Source: Lucifuga dentata
Lineage: Eukaryota > Chordata > Actinopteri > Ophidiiformes > Bythitidae
Reading direction: 5' to 3'
Assembly (NCBI GenBank): GCA_014773175.1
Contig: VXCM01000469.1
Span: 186,001 to 250,000 of the forward strand
Length of the DNA: 64,000 bases
The translations under genes and the position numbers were made by a program. This document shows, in pieces, positions 23,111 through 36,170 of this stretch. The notes beneath the pieces are model-generated. The model was given only the letters and a program-made list of their open reading frames with translations, made no database searches and was not told where the DNA came from. Numbering within the stretch: the stretch's first letter is position 1; each line of letters opens with the position of its first letter.

Positions 23111-25619
23111 ACCATTAAACCTTATTAGCTACTTCCTTTAACTGAGATCCTCCTCACCCCATCTTCCACCCCTCATATTAACGTTTTTCTGTTCCTCCAA
23201 CTGGAAATTATTTGCTTTATTGTAGAGTGTCAACCTCTCGCTGTAGTTTTCTGACGCGACATAATTGGCACTTTAGAATATAATCATGGATGAGAGCTGT
23301 GTGATTGCGGTCTTTTATGCACAAATTTCAGCAGATTGTTGATCACTTTGTTCTGCCTTTGGATTCTCCGCATACGTCTCATCTCTGATTTCTCTGTCAG
23401 TCTGAGTACCTTCTCCCAAAGGTCCTCTCTTCACAGCGCCTCTCACAACCCATTAGCTTTGAAATGACTCATAAAGAATCAATTGAAAATGATCACAATA
23501 GGAAGTGAATATCAGAGGGGATGCTGCTTCGCTCATGAACAGATGTCTGCATACACTCTGCATGTAAGACACATTATTGCTTTATACACATATTACCACC
23601 GCAGCCAAATGGGAGAGATAATTGTAGTGATGTTTAGATATGACAGTAATTTCTTGGAATGAGAGAGAGGAGGGAGGCAAATTGAAAGAGCGCCAGATAG
23701 TTGGACAGGTTGCTTGTTGAGTGCTGCTGGTGGGAGAACATGTTCCCAGATTAGTCAGCCAATGAAAAGTCAGCATGCCTGTGTGTGAATGAAATATTAT
23801 TGCTGGAGAAACCTCAGACTTTAATAAGACAAGTTTTAGAGATGATGTATTTCTTGGATTGGCCGAGAATGTTGATGTAACCTAAAGTTGTTGAACTAAT
23901 GACTTCTTGTACCTGGGTGGTCCCACAGAGTGCATGGTATGTCTGTACGTATGTGTGTGTGTGTGTTAGGCTGATTGTGTCCTTTTAAAATTGATAGCTT
24001 CCTACGTGGACAGATATAGTAACAGCAATCATCTGATAATATAAAATTAGAGCAGTTAACCCCTGCAGCGCTGGGTGGATTGATGGAAGCCTGTTACAAT
24101 GGGGCCCGTATGTCGGGCAGGAAGTTCCGCTGATGATGGTGAGAACCAGGATTGACAGAGCGACAACACACCAAGTGATTAGTTACTGTGCGATTATACG
24201 TTTTCAGGCTTTAGTATAAGTGATTGGATTTATGTCATTTAAAAACTTTTTCAGGGAATTATTACGAAATGTAAGCTCAGTGTAAGCCTGTCCATTGATA
24301 AAGGGAGGCTTAATACAGGAATTGCAGAAATGTAAGTTTTCCTTTACTTACTAATTTTTAATCTGTGGTTTTGGTATCACATTTTCAGAGTTCAAAAGCT
24401 CAAATCAAGTAAATTCAAAACTCAGTGTTGTCAAATTTGAGAAACTTTTTGATTATGTGTTGATTATGATTATAAGTCAAGTCTCAATTCAGGAAGTTTG
24501 TTACTTGACTCAAGTCCATGTCCTTGCTTAAATGTACAAATCAATAATTCTATTTCACTATTTAAATTTGAATGGATTTCAAATGTTCTTCTGGCTTTAA
24601 AATTTTACTTTTTATTGATAATTTCACTACTATGTGAAATGTTCCATGTCACAATTAATTTGTCTCCTTTTTTAATGTGTAGTTTCCTTCTTAAAGTTAT
24701 GTCATCAGTGTGCCATGCAAACATTTACAGATGGTTCAACCCACACAGCAGAAACAGGAGCTATGATTGGCCAGCCATCAGCCTGTGAGAAAGAATCTCT
24801 CTTACCATGTCCAATCAGAGCCCCTGTTTTTGCTCTGTGGGCCTGTAGGTTTAATTTTTTTTTATTGTGGTCTTTAGATTTAAAAGAGCTGGCTTCAAAT
24901 TAAAGTGATAACAGGACCGAAACTGTTATTTTAAAGGAGGAGACATAAATTTTGAGATAAAATAGGAAGGAGGAAGGAAGACACATTTAGACAAATGTAT
25001 TAATTTAGTACAATTTAAAAAATCTTTCGGAAAAAGTATTCTGAAAAGCAATTTTAAAAAGTTTTTTTTAATGTATCAGTTAAAGCCACCAATAGATTTT
25101 TAAGAGTATTGTTCTTATATAAATTTAATTAATCACTTTATGTTTGTTGTATATAAATTATTTACCACGGCAAATAATGAAAAACAATTGATGTAACACA
25201 GATCAGTTCCTTTATCTAAACTGAATCCTTATAACCAGGCCAGTTTTCACTGCTTAAACTAGTAACTGGGAAACAGATTTGCTTCATTTGTATGAAAGTT
25301 TAGTGCCTGAATGATGAATCACAGTAACATCAAAGAGATACAGTATGATGGAAATGCATTTCGTCAATATTATATCTGTTGGAAAAATGTCTGATAAAAT
25401 GCCTCTGTTTAATTAAATCATTTCATCATCATTGTGAGGGTAAATGGATCATAATGTACATGTAAACATCATTAATATAATCATTTAATAAGCTAACATC
25501 TTTTCTGTTGTCACATTGTTTTCATTGATTTGTCAATTATGAGAAAAAAAAATGAGCAAATATAGCTTATAAATTGATATGAACTCTTTACTGACAAACA
25601 TCTTTCTTTTTGATATGGG
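23111..25619. other. Intergenic DNA without recognised genes
   Basis: 24395-24545 has several AAGTCAAGTC/ACTCAAGTCC words like a common fish repeat (low confidence). A short GT run lies at about 23950. Elsewhere the sequence is unique and AT-rich. Confidence 0.5.
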
Positions 25620-25960
25620 CCAGCAAATTAATGTGTAACTCGACTGCGAGTTAGAAACAAATATTTCTTCCCTCTTTCTCTTAGAGAGCCCCACATGCCC
25701 TTGAAGCTTTGCAAAGAGTGTGATTTGTAAATGAGATAGGCGAGTATTACAGACCCTTGGTATTTCTCTTGGCTCCCTGCGATCAATTAAAGCGCGACAA
25801 TAATAAATGTATACATTTAGAGGGATTTCGCCGTGGTGACAAATGATTTTACCCTTGAGCTATTGACATTGTCTGGGAATAAGCTGCTTCTGTCCCTGTT
25901 GTGTATTCTGTCTGAGGGTCCCTTCCTCTGCTCAGGGAGTCTTAGGACATGGCAGATGCA
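25620..25960. promoter_or_regulatory. Candidate conserved non-coding element
   Basis: Repeat-free block with AAATTAATG, ATCAATTAAAGCGCGAC, AATAATAAATG and TTTACCCTTGAGC words. CpG-containing motifs in an AT-rich context are typical of developmental enhancers, but this was not tested. Confidence 0.32.
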
Positions 25961-25986
25961 TATTCATCATTAACATGTGAGCATGG

Positions 25987-26017
<31 letters not shown>

Positions 26018-26065
26018 GATACAATCCTCTAGGTGCGCACGTACACACACACACACACACACACA
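25987..26065. repeat. Two (AC)n microsatellites
   Basis: 25987-26015 and about 26043-26065, separated by 27 bases of unique sequence. Confidence 0.9.
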
Positions 26066-26689
26066 AGCACCCTCTGCTAAATGAGTGTAAAGTCTCAGCT
26101 TCATTCTACATCTCTTGCCTCACAGGTCAAAACAAAAGTTAGATTTAATCATTGTTCTTACTTATAATGAGATTTGGAAAGAAATATTTGTGTGGTTCTC
26201 TTGCTCGCTGATACCATCTTTATATGGAGGTAATTGGATCCCCTGTAGTCAACTGAATGATGATTGTGTGCTCTCGTCCTCGATGTGGTTACATGTTCTT
26301 TACAGCACTGTGACATTTGCTTTGTTCATTAATTTCACAACTCCTCTTTCAAATGTTTGTTTCATTACTTTTTTCTCCGTTACTAGGAGATTTAGAAGTA
26401 CACTTGAATGGTTTGTCTTCCTTGGTTTTTATACTTGTCTTATATCTCACATCAAAATTGGAAAATATATCTTCTAATCTTCTTTTCATTTTATTCATAC
26501 CTTTGATATGCCGCCTAGTTCATATGATTGATTGGTTGAGAGGGTTGATGGAACGGTTGTAATAGAAGTCATTAAGCTGGTGGGGATCTAATATTACCAA
26601 TCTGCTAGCCTCTGAAAGTTCCATCAATAGGTGAGATATTTTCTTGTGGAGAGGGGGGTGACACATTTAACATATTTCAATAACGTAAT
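26066..26689. other. Intergenic DNA, nothing recognised
   Basis: A 120-codon frame at 26115-26477 is hydrophobic and AT-driven, without recognisable motif or splice context; it is not called. Confidence 0.5.
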
Positions 26690-27420
26690 TTTCATGTGAG
26701 GCAGGTCAGCCTGTGAGTACAAAGGGCAATAGTGTTGGAGTATGTGAGTTGAATCGGGGCGTATGCTAAGCAAATCAATAAAACATTAAAGGCAGCATGC
26801 AGAGAGCAGCCTATTTGGTACCTGTCTGCCAAGGGCAATGGTCCAGCCACTCAGAAAAGAGAGAAGGATTGGAGTTGCTGGGCTTGAGGAATGCTCTGGC
26901 ACTAACATAATTGGAAGGTAGTTGCCTTATGACTGCAAATTGGGTTTTTGCGCCTCATCAATAGGCATTTTGACAAGCAACGTCCATCACAGTGCATCTC
27001 ACTCTTTCCACGCCGACCAGAGAAAGAAGTGTCTCAATAATTACATTAAATCTCTGCCTCTCACCCACCCCCAGCAACTGCCTTATTGTTGGACAAGAAA
27101 AGCAATATGGTATAATTAGGTTTGATTGGGGTNGGGGGGGGGGGGGTTAGATACGTTTCCGGTGTGATCTGCAGATGAACAAAGTTACCATAGCGACGAG
27201 CATCTGTATTCACTAGTGCGTAAAACATAAAGCGAGGCACATGGGCACGTAGGACAACACAAGACATCTGTTAAGTGAAAGCATGCCAGGCGTATTGACA
27301 CTGACCCGCTGCGATAGATGAACTAATGGTGCTTAAATGCAGATCCGCATCAGTTATACATGATCTGCTGGAAGCGTTGAAATCTCTGAGGGCTGTCTTT
27401 GTGTTCAGGGTTTTAATTTT
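26690..27420. promoter_or_regulatory. Candidate conserved non-coding region with X-box
   Basis: Long unique block interrupted only by a G-run with N (27133). Contains an RFX X-box-like motif (27184-27197), CAATAATTACATTAAA, AATTAGGTTTGATTGGGG and CpG-bearing words. Enhancer-like appearance; not tested. Confidence 0.33.
27184..27197 (+). promoter_or_regulatory. RFX X-box-like motif
   Basis: GTTACCATAGCGAC fits GTNRCC plus a 2-base spacer plus RGYAAC with one mismatch. Confidence 0.4.
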
Positions 27421-30390
27421 GTGTTGTTGGGTAAAATATGGCACCACATAGGGTTTAGTTGATTTTATGCTTTATAGTCCAATGAGCTGGGTGCTGATCA
27501 ATGTGCTTTAAGGTATAACAGCTGTTTGAGTGATAAAGTGTTATGGACAAATATATCTATACCGTACCTTATACCTATAGGTGAACCATCAAATGGGACC
27601 CAAAGCAGTAAACAATAACAACAAATATGCTTTTCACTGTAGTGTAGTATGTACATTTAATTTGAGTTTAATTCTTGTAATAAAAGCATTGAAACATAAC
27701 AGTAGCAGTTTTAAAATCAGTGAACTGACTCAGTAACATCAGTGACACTGTAACAGTAAAACCCCCAAGTGTACTGAAGCAAGCATGGGTAATTTTATTG
27801 CTTTTAAATTCAGATTTTCCTTTGTATGAGCAAGAATCTACTATTTCTTCATTCACAGTTACTCGATTTAAGACATTTTCAAAATCCAAAAGATGGCTAT
27901 GATTTAGTATTTAGGCCAGAGGTTTATTGTTGCCAGGGTGGAGAAACAATTTTTTAAAAAATTCATGTAGCATAATTTATTAAAACACAATGCACAAATG
28001 TTGGGAAAGTTGGCTTAAAATTAGTTAAAGAATTGTCTCATTGAAAAAGAAAATTTTTATTTTTTACTGTATTTGTATCAAAGAAGTGCTGGTGGAGACA
28101 GAAAACGACTGGGCTTATCCAAGGCCTCCACCAAGGAAAACCACATTTTAACACATATACAATACAATACAAAAAAAAAATAATAAAAAATTACCCAAAA
28201 CGACAAAACTAACAAACAGATGTTAACATACTTTTGAAATTGTGTTTGTAAAACTTCCAACAAGGTGAAGATCTCAACAAGTGAGAGAAATACTGTAGTT
28301 CCACAACTGAATCATCATGCTTACACTTCAATTCCAGTAATTGGCCAGTGATTTCTAATACAAAGGCAATACCGGCAAAAAGCTCTGTGCTCGCCGTACA
28401 TAATGTTCACAGAACAGCATTAAAACGAGAAATCAGTCGTTGTCAGTTCCTCTGGGAGGTGGAGAGAAGGGAACTGCATTAGCAAGTGGGAACGTTTCAA
28501 CTTTACTGTCCACAAGGGAGTGGAAGCTCAAGACGCCACGGTGTTTAGCAATATGAGGATGAGATGGGACTCTAAAAAACATGGGTTCCTTCATGATGGG
28601 TTTCTCACTTAACATTACACAATTTTAAAAGGAAAAAAAAGGATATGAGAAACAGACAACCCAGGCAATCCTTCATTCTAATTCAGGGTTATCCACATAT
28701 TGTCTGAAGAGCTATGAGCCCTCTCGTCTTTGTGTCTGCCTCTTATAAACACAGAACTGGACAAATAAAACAACAGGAAGCGTATGACAGAAAGCTCTGT
28801 TTGGTGTGTACGGTTTGATGTGTCATCACATTTGGTTATGGATGTTTATGGATGCCCTTGTTTTTGTTTTGAAATTGTGTAAACTTTTGTCAGAGATGTA
28901 CACAGATAAGCGAATGTTTAGATTGCTGCTTGTTTAGTCATCCTAGCGTCTGTTATTGCAGCTATAATGACAACCAATAATAGCAAATATCATTTTAAGT
29001 TCAATGCCCTCTTGAATGAGATCATATTTGTTAACTAAAAGTACACCCAAGCCACTTTTACTCTCTTCCTGTTATCCATTTCCTCTGCTGAGGTTCCATA
29101 AAACGTAGGTTTCGTTGCCATTCATAATTTTCCTTTGAAGGAACCGCCTGAAAAGGGTAAAAACAATTATCCTCTCATTTTGGAGGCATATTTCTTTAAA
29201 ATTGGACAGTCTGGGGATCTGTAATAAACCTAAGTGCTGGAATGAAGAAAAAGCTCCTTTTAAAGCTGTCCACCTTGGGGAGCATGCCACTGGAAATCCT
29301 CTGGCTCTTGTTAATACATCACAGCAGCACATTAATCCCGAATACAACACATGTACAGGCAGGTAAATGAAGACAAAGCCACAGTGGACCGGGGTTACAT
29401 GCCTCTTATTACAGGCCCTTGATAAACTTCACCTCAAGCCTTACAAATAGCTTATTGGGAGGTGTGGGAGAAACTTATTCTTAATAAGCCTGTCACTTTA
29501 CAAGGGAAGTATAAGCAAGAGAAAAATGGAGGTAAGAAAGTGGAGACTTTTTTGTACAGGCTGGAAGTACTCTTTGTCTTCCTGATCTCAATAATATCTA
29601 AAAGACTGTTTTTTAAAAAATTATTATTACTATAATATACACATATCCATCTGTGAGAACACAAGAGGAAAATCTAGATTTGCCATAAACTAAACATGCA
29701 AGTAGAAAGAAAGCTGATTAAACGTCAGCGGTGCCAGAAAAAGTAAAGAATTCCAGTCATTTCCCACTTAGTTTTCCAAATAAAACCAACATAAAGCTCC
29801 ATAATTTCCCACTGTTCTCACTGTGACTGAGCTCTTACTCATTGTCATGGTGAAGACAAGTGGGGCATGAAGTGTTGTGGAAGATTATGGTTTGGAGCAA
29901 TGACTCAGGAGTGGCTGACGTTTAGCACCAGGACGTAAGAATCATCAACAGGCTCCTAATTCCAGTTATTATTGCGTTTTAATTGTTGCATGATGGGGAT
30001 CAGTATGGTCGGTTGTCTAATAAGGGATGTGTAACCTACATATTATGCTACAGCAAACAAAAAGAGTTGAGGTCATTGTCTCTCTGTCAGCTCAGTCTGA
30101 GTAACATTTTTCTACTTCTATTTTGTTACTAAAGGAGGGGGAAAAAAGCATTATTACAGTAAAGAAAACCAAAAGCTCAGTAACAGCTGTACACGGAAAC
30201 TTTAGTAAAAATCTCCGAGACTTGATGTAAATCCTAATTTTGAAATGTCAGTATGTTTTTTTTTCTTGACACTGGTTAAAATATGACAGACATTTTTTAA
30301 TTTTTATTGGTAGTGCTAATTAGTTTATGAAAGGTGTCTATTTTTAACTATTTGTAATGCTTCTAAGCTTCTATTTGTAATGCTTTCTAA
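27421..30390. other. Intergenic DNA without recognised genes
   Basis: AT-rich and mostly unique. 29060-29460 and 29700-30020 look enhancer-like but carry no decisive motif. No exon, RNA gene or mobile element seen. Confidence 0.5.
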
Positions 30391-30452
30391 GCAAGGGCGA
30401 GTAGAAGTGATCAATGTGTTTTTGCACATTGATCACTTCTACTTGCCCTTGC
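30391..30452. repeat. 28-bp near-perfect inverted repeat within family X fragment
   Basis: Arms 30391-30418 (starting GCAAGGGCGAGTAGAAG) and 30425-30452 are complementary with one G/T-type mismatch and a 6-base loop. The right arm belongs to a reverse-strand family X fragment; the left arm looks like an inverted copy of it. Confidence 0.88.
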
Positions 30453-30490
30453 TGCAGCACTGCAGTGCACACTGAGTAAAACACCTGTTG
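30425..30490 (-). repeat. Family X fragment flanking the TTAA element
   Basis: The reverse complement reads ACTCAGTGTGCACTGCAG, then TGCTGCAGCAAGGG, matching the right part of family X at 36700-36745 and 53530-53565. Confidence 0.6.
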
Positions 30491-30501
30491 ATTAGATATT
30501 T

Positions 30502-31001
30502 TTAAAGGACCATGCTGACCATTTTGCATGTTTAAACCTTATATATTCATATATTCATACACGGAATGTTACTGACAATCATTTCCCAAAGCATACTACT
30601 GGAATGGTAAAATAATTTAAAAAAACCTAAACACACAAGATGTGTGTTTAGGTTTTTTTTTTTTTTAAGTTACGTAATTTTAGCGTTAAAGCACAACAAA
30701 AAGCATGGAGTGAACATATGTCTCCACCGGGGAATATAGTCCCAAAAGAAGACCTGCGTTTATCAAAAAATTTAAATGACTGTGACTTTGTAAGGCTGTA
30801 TAACAATTAGCAGGCAACATTGATTTTTAAGGTGGGTGTTTCGCTTGAATATTTGATTTCAAAAGATTAAGAGATTTTGCAAAATACCTGGAAAGCTGAA
30901 TATGGTTTTATCCTTTGGGAAATGATTGTCAGCAACCTTACATGTATGAAAATTTAACATATTAGGCTCAAACATGCAAAATGGCTGGTATGATCCTTTA
31001 A
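30502..31001 (-). mobile_element. TTAA-flanked MITE, copy A
   Basis: Both ends carry TTAA next to long terminal inverted repeats starting AGGACCAT. Internal words (CAATCATTTCCCAAAGCATA, CTCCACCGGGGAATATAG, GCAGGCAACATTGATTTTTA) are the reverse complement of copy B at 36040-36680. No ORF. TTAA target choice suggests mobilisation by a piggyBac-like or similar transposase (inference). Confidence 0.8.
30619..30659. repeat. Perfect 19-bp inverted repeat inside MITE copy A
   Basis: Arms 30619-30637 (AAAAAAACCTAAACACACA) and 30641-30659 pair perfectly around 3 bases. Copy B lacks this hairpin, so it arose after the two copies diverged. Confidence 0.88.
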
Positions 31002-31539
31002 GGACTGGAAGTATTTATCCAGTGTAACTTCTTTTGAATACCCAGTTCAGCCAAATGAGCCATATTTGTGAATATTAAATATTTCATAATGGTGATCTTT
31101 TTTAATTGGCAGATCATTAATAGAATTCTTAGCTAATTTATGAGTCCCTATATATAGCTGTTAATCATACAGTTATAATATTTGAGCAAAATGTTTCGCA
31201 GGGCTTAATACAGCGTGTGATATGCTCAGTTCTCTTGTGTGTTAAAGTCATGTAGTATTTACAGTATTTACAGTATTCCTGAGTCATAATTGACACAGTT
31301 GTGCAGCAGAGGTGACATGTTTGATTCCCGGTGGGCTCAGAACTCAGAGATGACTTCCTTTTGATAGTCAGCTCTGAAAGCTTCCTGTCACTTTGTGCAG
31401 CTTGACAGCATCATCACAGCAATCATTGATCTGCTTGACTCTGCATTATTAAAATGACAGTTGTGAGTGTGTATGTGTGTGTGCGTGTATGTGCGCTTCT
31501 GTTTGTGTGCGTTTCCCAACTGTAATGCATGTCTCAGAT
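31002..31539. other. Intergenic DNA, nothing recognised
   Basis: Short GT runs near 31465-31490; no gene. Confidence 0.5.
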
Positions 31540-31760
31540 CCATTATAACCCGATTAGATTCCCCTCTCCTGGAAGCATCGCTCTGTGACAGAGAACATAA
31601 TCTTTAATGGAATTTGTGTGAAATTAAATTATACGAGCATCAGTAAACATAACATAATTCAGAAGAGTAAATGGGCTTAATTTATTGGATGGCCAGGCGT
31701 AATGGCACCGGTGTGTATAAAATGAAGATGTCAGGGAGACAGGTTTGAAACAGTGGGGCA
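31540..31760. promoter_or_regulatory. Candidate conserved non-coding element
   Basis: Repeat-free. Includes GAAATTAAATTATACGAGCA, TAATTTATTGGATGGCCAGG and GGCGTAATGGCACCGG. Enhancer-like appearance only. Confidence 0.3.
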
Positions 31761-33411
31761 AAGGGATGACAAATGCATCATCCGTGTGTGTGTGTGAATG
31801 TTATTGTATGTTATCATGTGTGACACTTTAAGCGAGAAAGATAAATGTTAACGATGAGGCATAGCAGGCTCTTTACTTTCTTGTGCGTGCGTGTGTTTGT
31901 GTGTGTGTGCACGGGCGCTCGTGTGTTCAATATTCTGAGGCAGGAATTTGGAACAGCGGGAGACTGGCAGATTCTTCATTCACATGAGTGGGTAAAGAAA
32001 ATTCAACCTTTTATTAGAAAAGACTATAATTTAATGGGCAGGGTGCACACATGGACTGAGAAAGCCAAGTAAGAGATGGAGAGAGAGAGAGAGAGAGAGG
32101 TTAGATTGAGACAGATGAAAAGATTGCAAGAAAGAAATGGAAATGGAGATGGAGAAGGAGACAGGAAAGGAAAAAAGGCTGAAAGGGCTGGGGTGAAAAC
32201 ATATTGAGGGATGGGGTGAGAAAGGAGGGGTTGGAATGTGTGTTTGGAGTGTGTGTGTGTGTGTGTGGGGGGGGTGTCTCTTAGAAAGGAAGATTTGATG
32301 GAGTGGCTCTGCAGCTGTAACAGTCAAGTGTTTGATTGCCTGGGTGGGAATTGTGTGAGGTTGTCATTTTGTGTCTTATTCTTTTTCGATGGATCTCTTC
32401 TCTCTCTCTTCTTTTTTTTTTTTTTTTTTTTGGGTGGGAGGTTAATAATCAAAAATGATCTGCTTCACTAGAGCAGATAAATAGTGTCAAACACAGCTGG
32501 GACAGAGAGGGGCTGACTGGCCACCACAGAGCTAAATTGATGGTTGTAGCTGGAGAGGAGACGGGGAAAAAGCCCCCTCGCTTTACTGTATGACATGAAT
32601 AGACTTCTAGGTGTCGCTTTTTTTTCTGCTCTGTCGTTTTTGTGATGAGCTGCAGTCAGAAGCCGGGCACTTGCAGACATGAAACGCATGTCGTGGGAGA
32701 CGTGGGGACATGCCACAGCTGAAACGAGGGAGCGTCTTACAACGGCCTTTCGCTTTGCAATGTGAGAGGTTGACGTTTTAGTGTATTTTTTTTTGTTCTG
32801 CTGCCAGAAGTTCTCAGCATTGACTCTGTGTGAGGGATTATGTCATAATCAGACTCCTGTGTGTCTCTCACACACATGCACATGCACGCACTCAGCGAAA
32901 GGCCTGGGCTGTTGAGGACATATGTCATTGTCACATTTTTCCTACTCCTCCCAGAACTCCTGACTGTTTTTGAAAGATATACCGTCTACAAAAGCCTCTT
33001 CTTTCTTTATCCCATAAATCTGTTTGTGTGGCAGATAAAAGGAGATGGACTAAGAGGAAAAGAAAGCAACTCAGTTTACTTTATCATCTCTCACCTCCCC
33101 CCCCAATCCCTCCCTTCCTCCCTCCACCAGCAGATTTGTTGGCCATAATCGAGGATAACTTACAGTATAATCTTGTTTGTTCCTTTCTTAAATGGAGCGA
33201 TAACATCTCCCCGGATCATGAGTGGAATGGCAGTGGAGGGAGGGGTCAGAAGGGTGGGAGTGGAGTGATGGGGGAGGTGGGTGAGGGTGAAGGAATAGAG
33301 AGGCTGTTGCACCTCCTTTCTTTATGTGGAAATCCTATAGCTCTGGCATTTATGACCAGCCTGCCTGGCTGCTTCCACTCCAGGATTTATTGCTCCCTCA
33401 GCTCCCCTCAC

Positions 33412-33414
<3 letters not shown>
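31761..33414. other. Intergenic DNA with GA, GT and T tracts
   Basis: GT runs near 31780 and 31885-31910, (GA)n at 32081-32100, (GT)n-G run at 32249-32275 and a T-run at 32411-32430. No coding support; the 184-codon frame at 33028-33582 runs through a CA microsatellite and is rejected. Confidence 0.55.

Positions 33415-33468
<54 letters not shown>
33415..33468. repeat. (AC)27 microsatellite
   Basis: Uninterrupted AC units. Confidence 0.95.
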
Positions 33469-33470
<2 letters not shown>

Positions 33471-33984
33471 CTCTCAATGTAGGCACAGTGTTATCGGGAG
33501 AAAGCACAGAAGGACAGTAATAAATATCAGCGATATCAGGGGTCAGCAAAGGTCGATCGGCGAAGAAGAGCCCCTGTCATAATTTGTTTAGGGACCGTAT
33601 CTAATGGCTGTTTTAGGAATTGTAGATTTTGTGGGAGGTTAAATGCAAACAGTTCATTATTCTGTGAAGTGAAATATCACAGGCGTAACTTCTGTCAGTG
33701 TAACAGCCATATAAACTTGATTAAAAAAAATATTTACCAGTAGTACTACTGCTGTGATGAGTCATGCTCTGGTGTAAACCCCTTTAACTTATACACCTTT
33801 TTCACTTAGAGTTGACCAAAGTTTTAATACTGTTTCACTACTACTTCTCCAAAATTGGATACATAAGCTTGTTCACAGTGTCACACAAAAACCTTGTATC
33901 TCCAGATTTTCCTTATTGATGCACAAACGTATGAATACATGCTACAAGATCTTTTTTTATTCCCACAACAATGATTTTGTCTCA
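33469..33984. other. Intergenic DNA, nothing recognised
   Basis: AT-rich; no gene or clear repeat. Confidence 0.5.
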
Positions 33985-34125
33985 ACTCTTGAGTATACTA
34001 TACTGGTAATACTTTTGTTTAAGTAGAATTTTGAATGCAGGACTTTTACTTGAAATGGAATATTTTTGCCATTAGTGTTAGTACTTTTACATAAGTAAAG
34101 GTCTTGAGTACTTCTTCCACCACTG
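33985..34125 (+). mobile_element. Right end of a hAT-type MITE
   Basis: Ends in GTACTTCTTCCACCACTG (to 34125), the terminal sequence of a common fish hAT-type MITE, preceded by 'acttttactt' words. No matching left end is visible upstream, so the copy is truncated. Confidence 0.6.
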
Positions 34126-35770
34126 TTCACATGGTATTATATGGGTCATTTTTTATCATTACAACAGTGAAATCTGAATGTGATGTTACAGGAATCAGTC
34201 AAACTTTCTGTCATTAGCAATTTTTTTGGGTGATGAAAACTTTGTGGTTTTGTCAATGTCAAACTGCTATAAATACAGAACTTGTTTATTATCTGTTGGG
34301 GTCAAATACTGAGTTAGTATATTGTAATCCGTTTCTTTGCTTTAGTGTAATGTTCCTGGATAGAAATAATGTCGTTTGACTGCTGTGGCTGAGCTGAAGC
34401 TGCATGTCTATTAAAGCCTGTTGTTTCTGCTTGTGTTCCCGGGGGGGGGGGGNGGGGGGGGGGGAGAGAGCAGCTCTGATAGTTGCAGGAGATGCATATC
34501 CCTCATCAGGAGAGCTATAGAAATGTATGCCTTGTTAATTATTTAAAAGGCTGCGCAGGCTCAGAAGCTTTGCCGATAAAACGGATCGGAGATGAGGGGT
34601 TCTTTGCTCACTGTCAGGGAAGAAATGCGATAAAAAGAGCACGACCTTGTGTCTGCCAGCTGTTAGACGTTCCCAGTCAAACCTTTTCCATGTTCAGGGT
34701 GTGGCTGATGGATGGGCCTGCATTTCCCCTGCTTGGGAATCGTCGTCCTATAAGCATTCTCTTCCAACCCCCATCACCACCACGCCTCTCTCAACCTACC
34801 CCCTCTTTCCAGCTTGGACAGGTGGTACAAGTGTATATTTATTTATTTCCTTTAATACTCTTCTTTATCTCCCTTATTGTTAGTAGGCCTGTGAGATTGA
34901 TCAATATTTAATTTTCTGGGAGAAGGAGTGGGGAGGAATCAGGGCTGCAGTGACACTCAGGAAACCTTCCTCCACATACCAGCTTCATTCTTTCATCCTC
35001 TCCTCTCCTCATCCTTCCCTCATTTCTTGTCTCTTCCCATTCCTCCATCTCCCTGACATCTTCTCATTCACACCTATTTCCTGTTTCTCTGTTAACCATT
35101 GCTTCTCCGTGCTGAACCAAAGTACCTGTTAGCTTTGTTCCTCCCTCTGATAGAAAAAAAGCACTGAGGTTAACTCTAATGTAATGAAGGATCATAAAGT
35201 GAGTTCCTGTGCCTTAATGCAGGAAGGCCTTGCTATGAACAGGGCCCTTTGGTGACCTTTGACCCCATATGGTCATTGCTCAATGTTTAGATATTGCCTT
35301 TAATGACTGAACAGTCTAATGAACGGATAATTTTTCACTCCACAGACTGGGAGGTCTAGCTTTATGCCACAAGTAGAGGAGTACAGCACAGTGATTCAGG
35401 GGAGAGGAAGAGGAGAGAAAAAATAAAATACATAAAGTGGCATGTCTCTGTTTATATCTGCTGGCAGTGTTTAGAGATGCTGACAGTTTGATGTGCTAAA
35501 GCCACTCTGCAAAAACCCTGCAGTCGAACTCGCGTCCATCGAAATAAAGGATGAGTGGAAGCGGAGAAAAATACTGTATTGCCATGGATGAAAATGAGAG
35601 AGGAAAGGTATTCGCTTTGCCAATAAAGCCCTGAGACAACTGCTTAGTCAGGTTCAACTAATCATGTCCCTTTGTCAATGGATTTGAAGAGCGAATTGTT
35701 GTCAATGACATAAGTCATTACCGACTTGACCCTAGAGCCCTCTTCAGGAAAAACAACCAATACATCTGAT
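34126..35770. other. Intergenic DNA, with an enhancer-like block
   Basis: A G-run with N lies at 34441-34464. 34480-34700 is repeat-free with TTAATTATTTAAAAGGC and CGATAAAACGGATCGG and may be a conserved non-coding element. A 142-codon frame over it (34483-34911) has no recognisable motif. 35000-35080 is pyrimidine-rich. Confidence 0.45.
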
Positions 35771-36039
35771 TTAAAGGGGACATATTAAGCTCATTGTTAA
35801 GTTTCTTTATTTTTATAGTGTTTTATAGTAGTGAGAATGTGCTGAACATTGTCAAAGTTGCAAAAGTTGAGGTTCACACACAGAAATCATCCAGAAAGTC
35901 AAACCCAGATGAACCGCCCTGAAAGCTTAATTTTTGATTCGTTCTTTGCTACTGTAATGTGTTGATGCTGTTTAAGTAGCATCTGAGTTTCAGTCTTTAG
36001 CTAGCCAATCAGAATAAAAGGGACTTTTCAGAAAGGGTC

Positions 36040-36170
36040 TTAAAGGACCATACCACCCATTTTGCATGTTTGAGCCTAATATATTCAATTTTCATACACG
36101 TTACNTTAAAGGACCATACCACCCATTTTGCATGTTTGAGCCTAATATATTCAATTTTCATACACGTTAC
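36040..36170 (+). repeat. Exact 65-bp duplication across N, likely assembly artefact
   Basis: 36040-36104 equals 36106-36170, with N at 36105. It duplicates the left terminal repeat of MITE copy B. Confidence 0.9.

Noticed and set aside
26115..26477. 120-codon hydrophobic frame
   Set aside because: AT-driven composition, no signal peptide plus mature-domain logic, no known motif.
31310..31360. Second SINE head with a TTTGATTCCCGG word
   Set aside because: Only a partial B-box-like match; no A-box or SINE body.
33028..33582. 184-codon open frame on the + strand
   Set aside because: It runs through a long CA microsatellite (poly-Thr/His) and shows no domain or splice structure; low-complexity sequence explains its length.
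34483..34911. 142-codon open frame on the + strand
   Set aside because: No recognisable motif; its hydrophobic end comes from T-rich sequence; the underlying DNA looks like a non-coding element.
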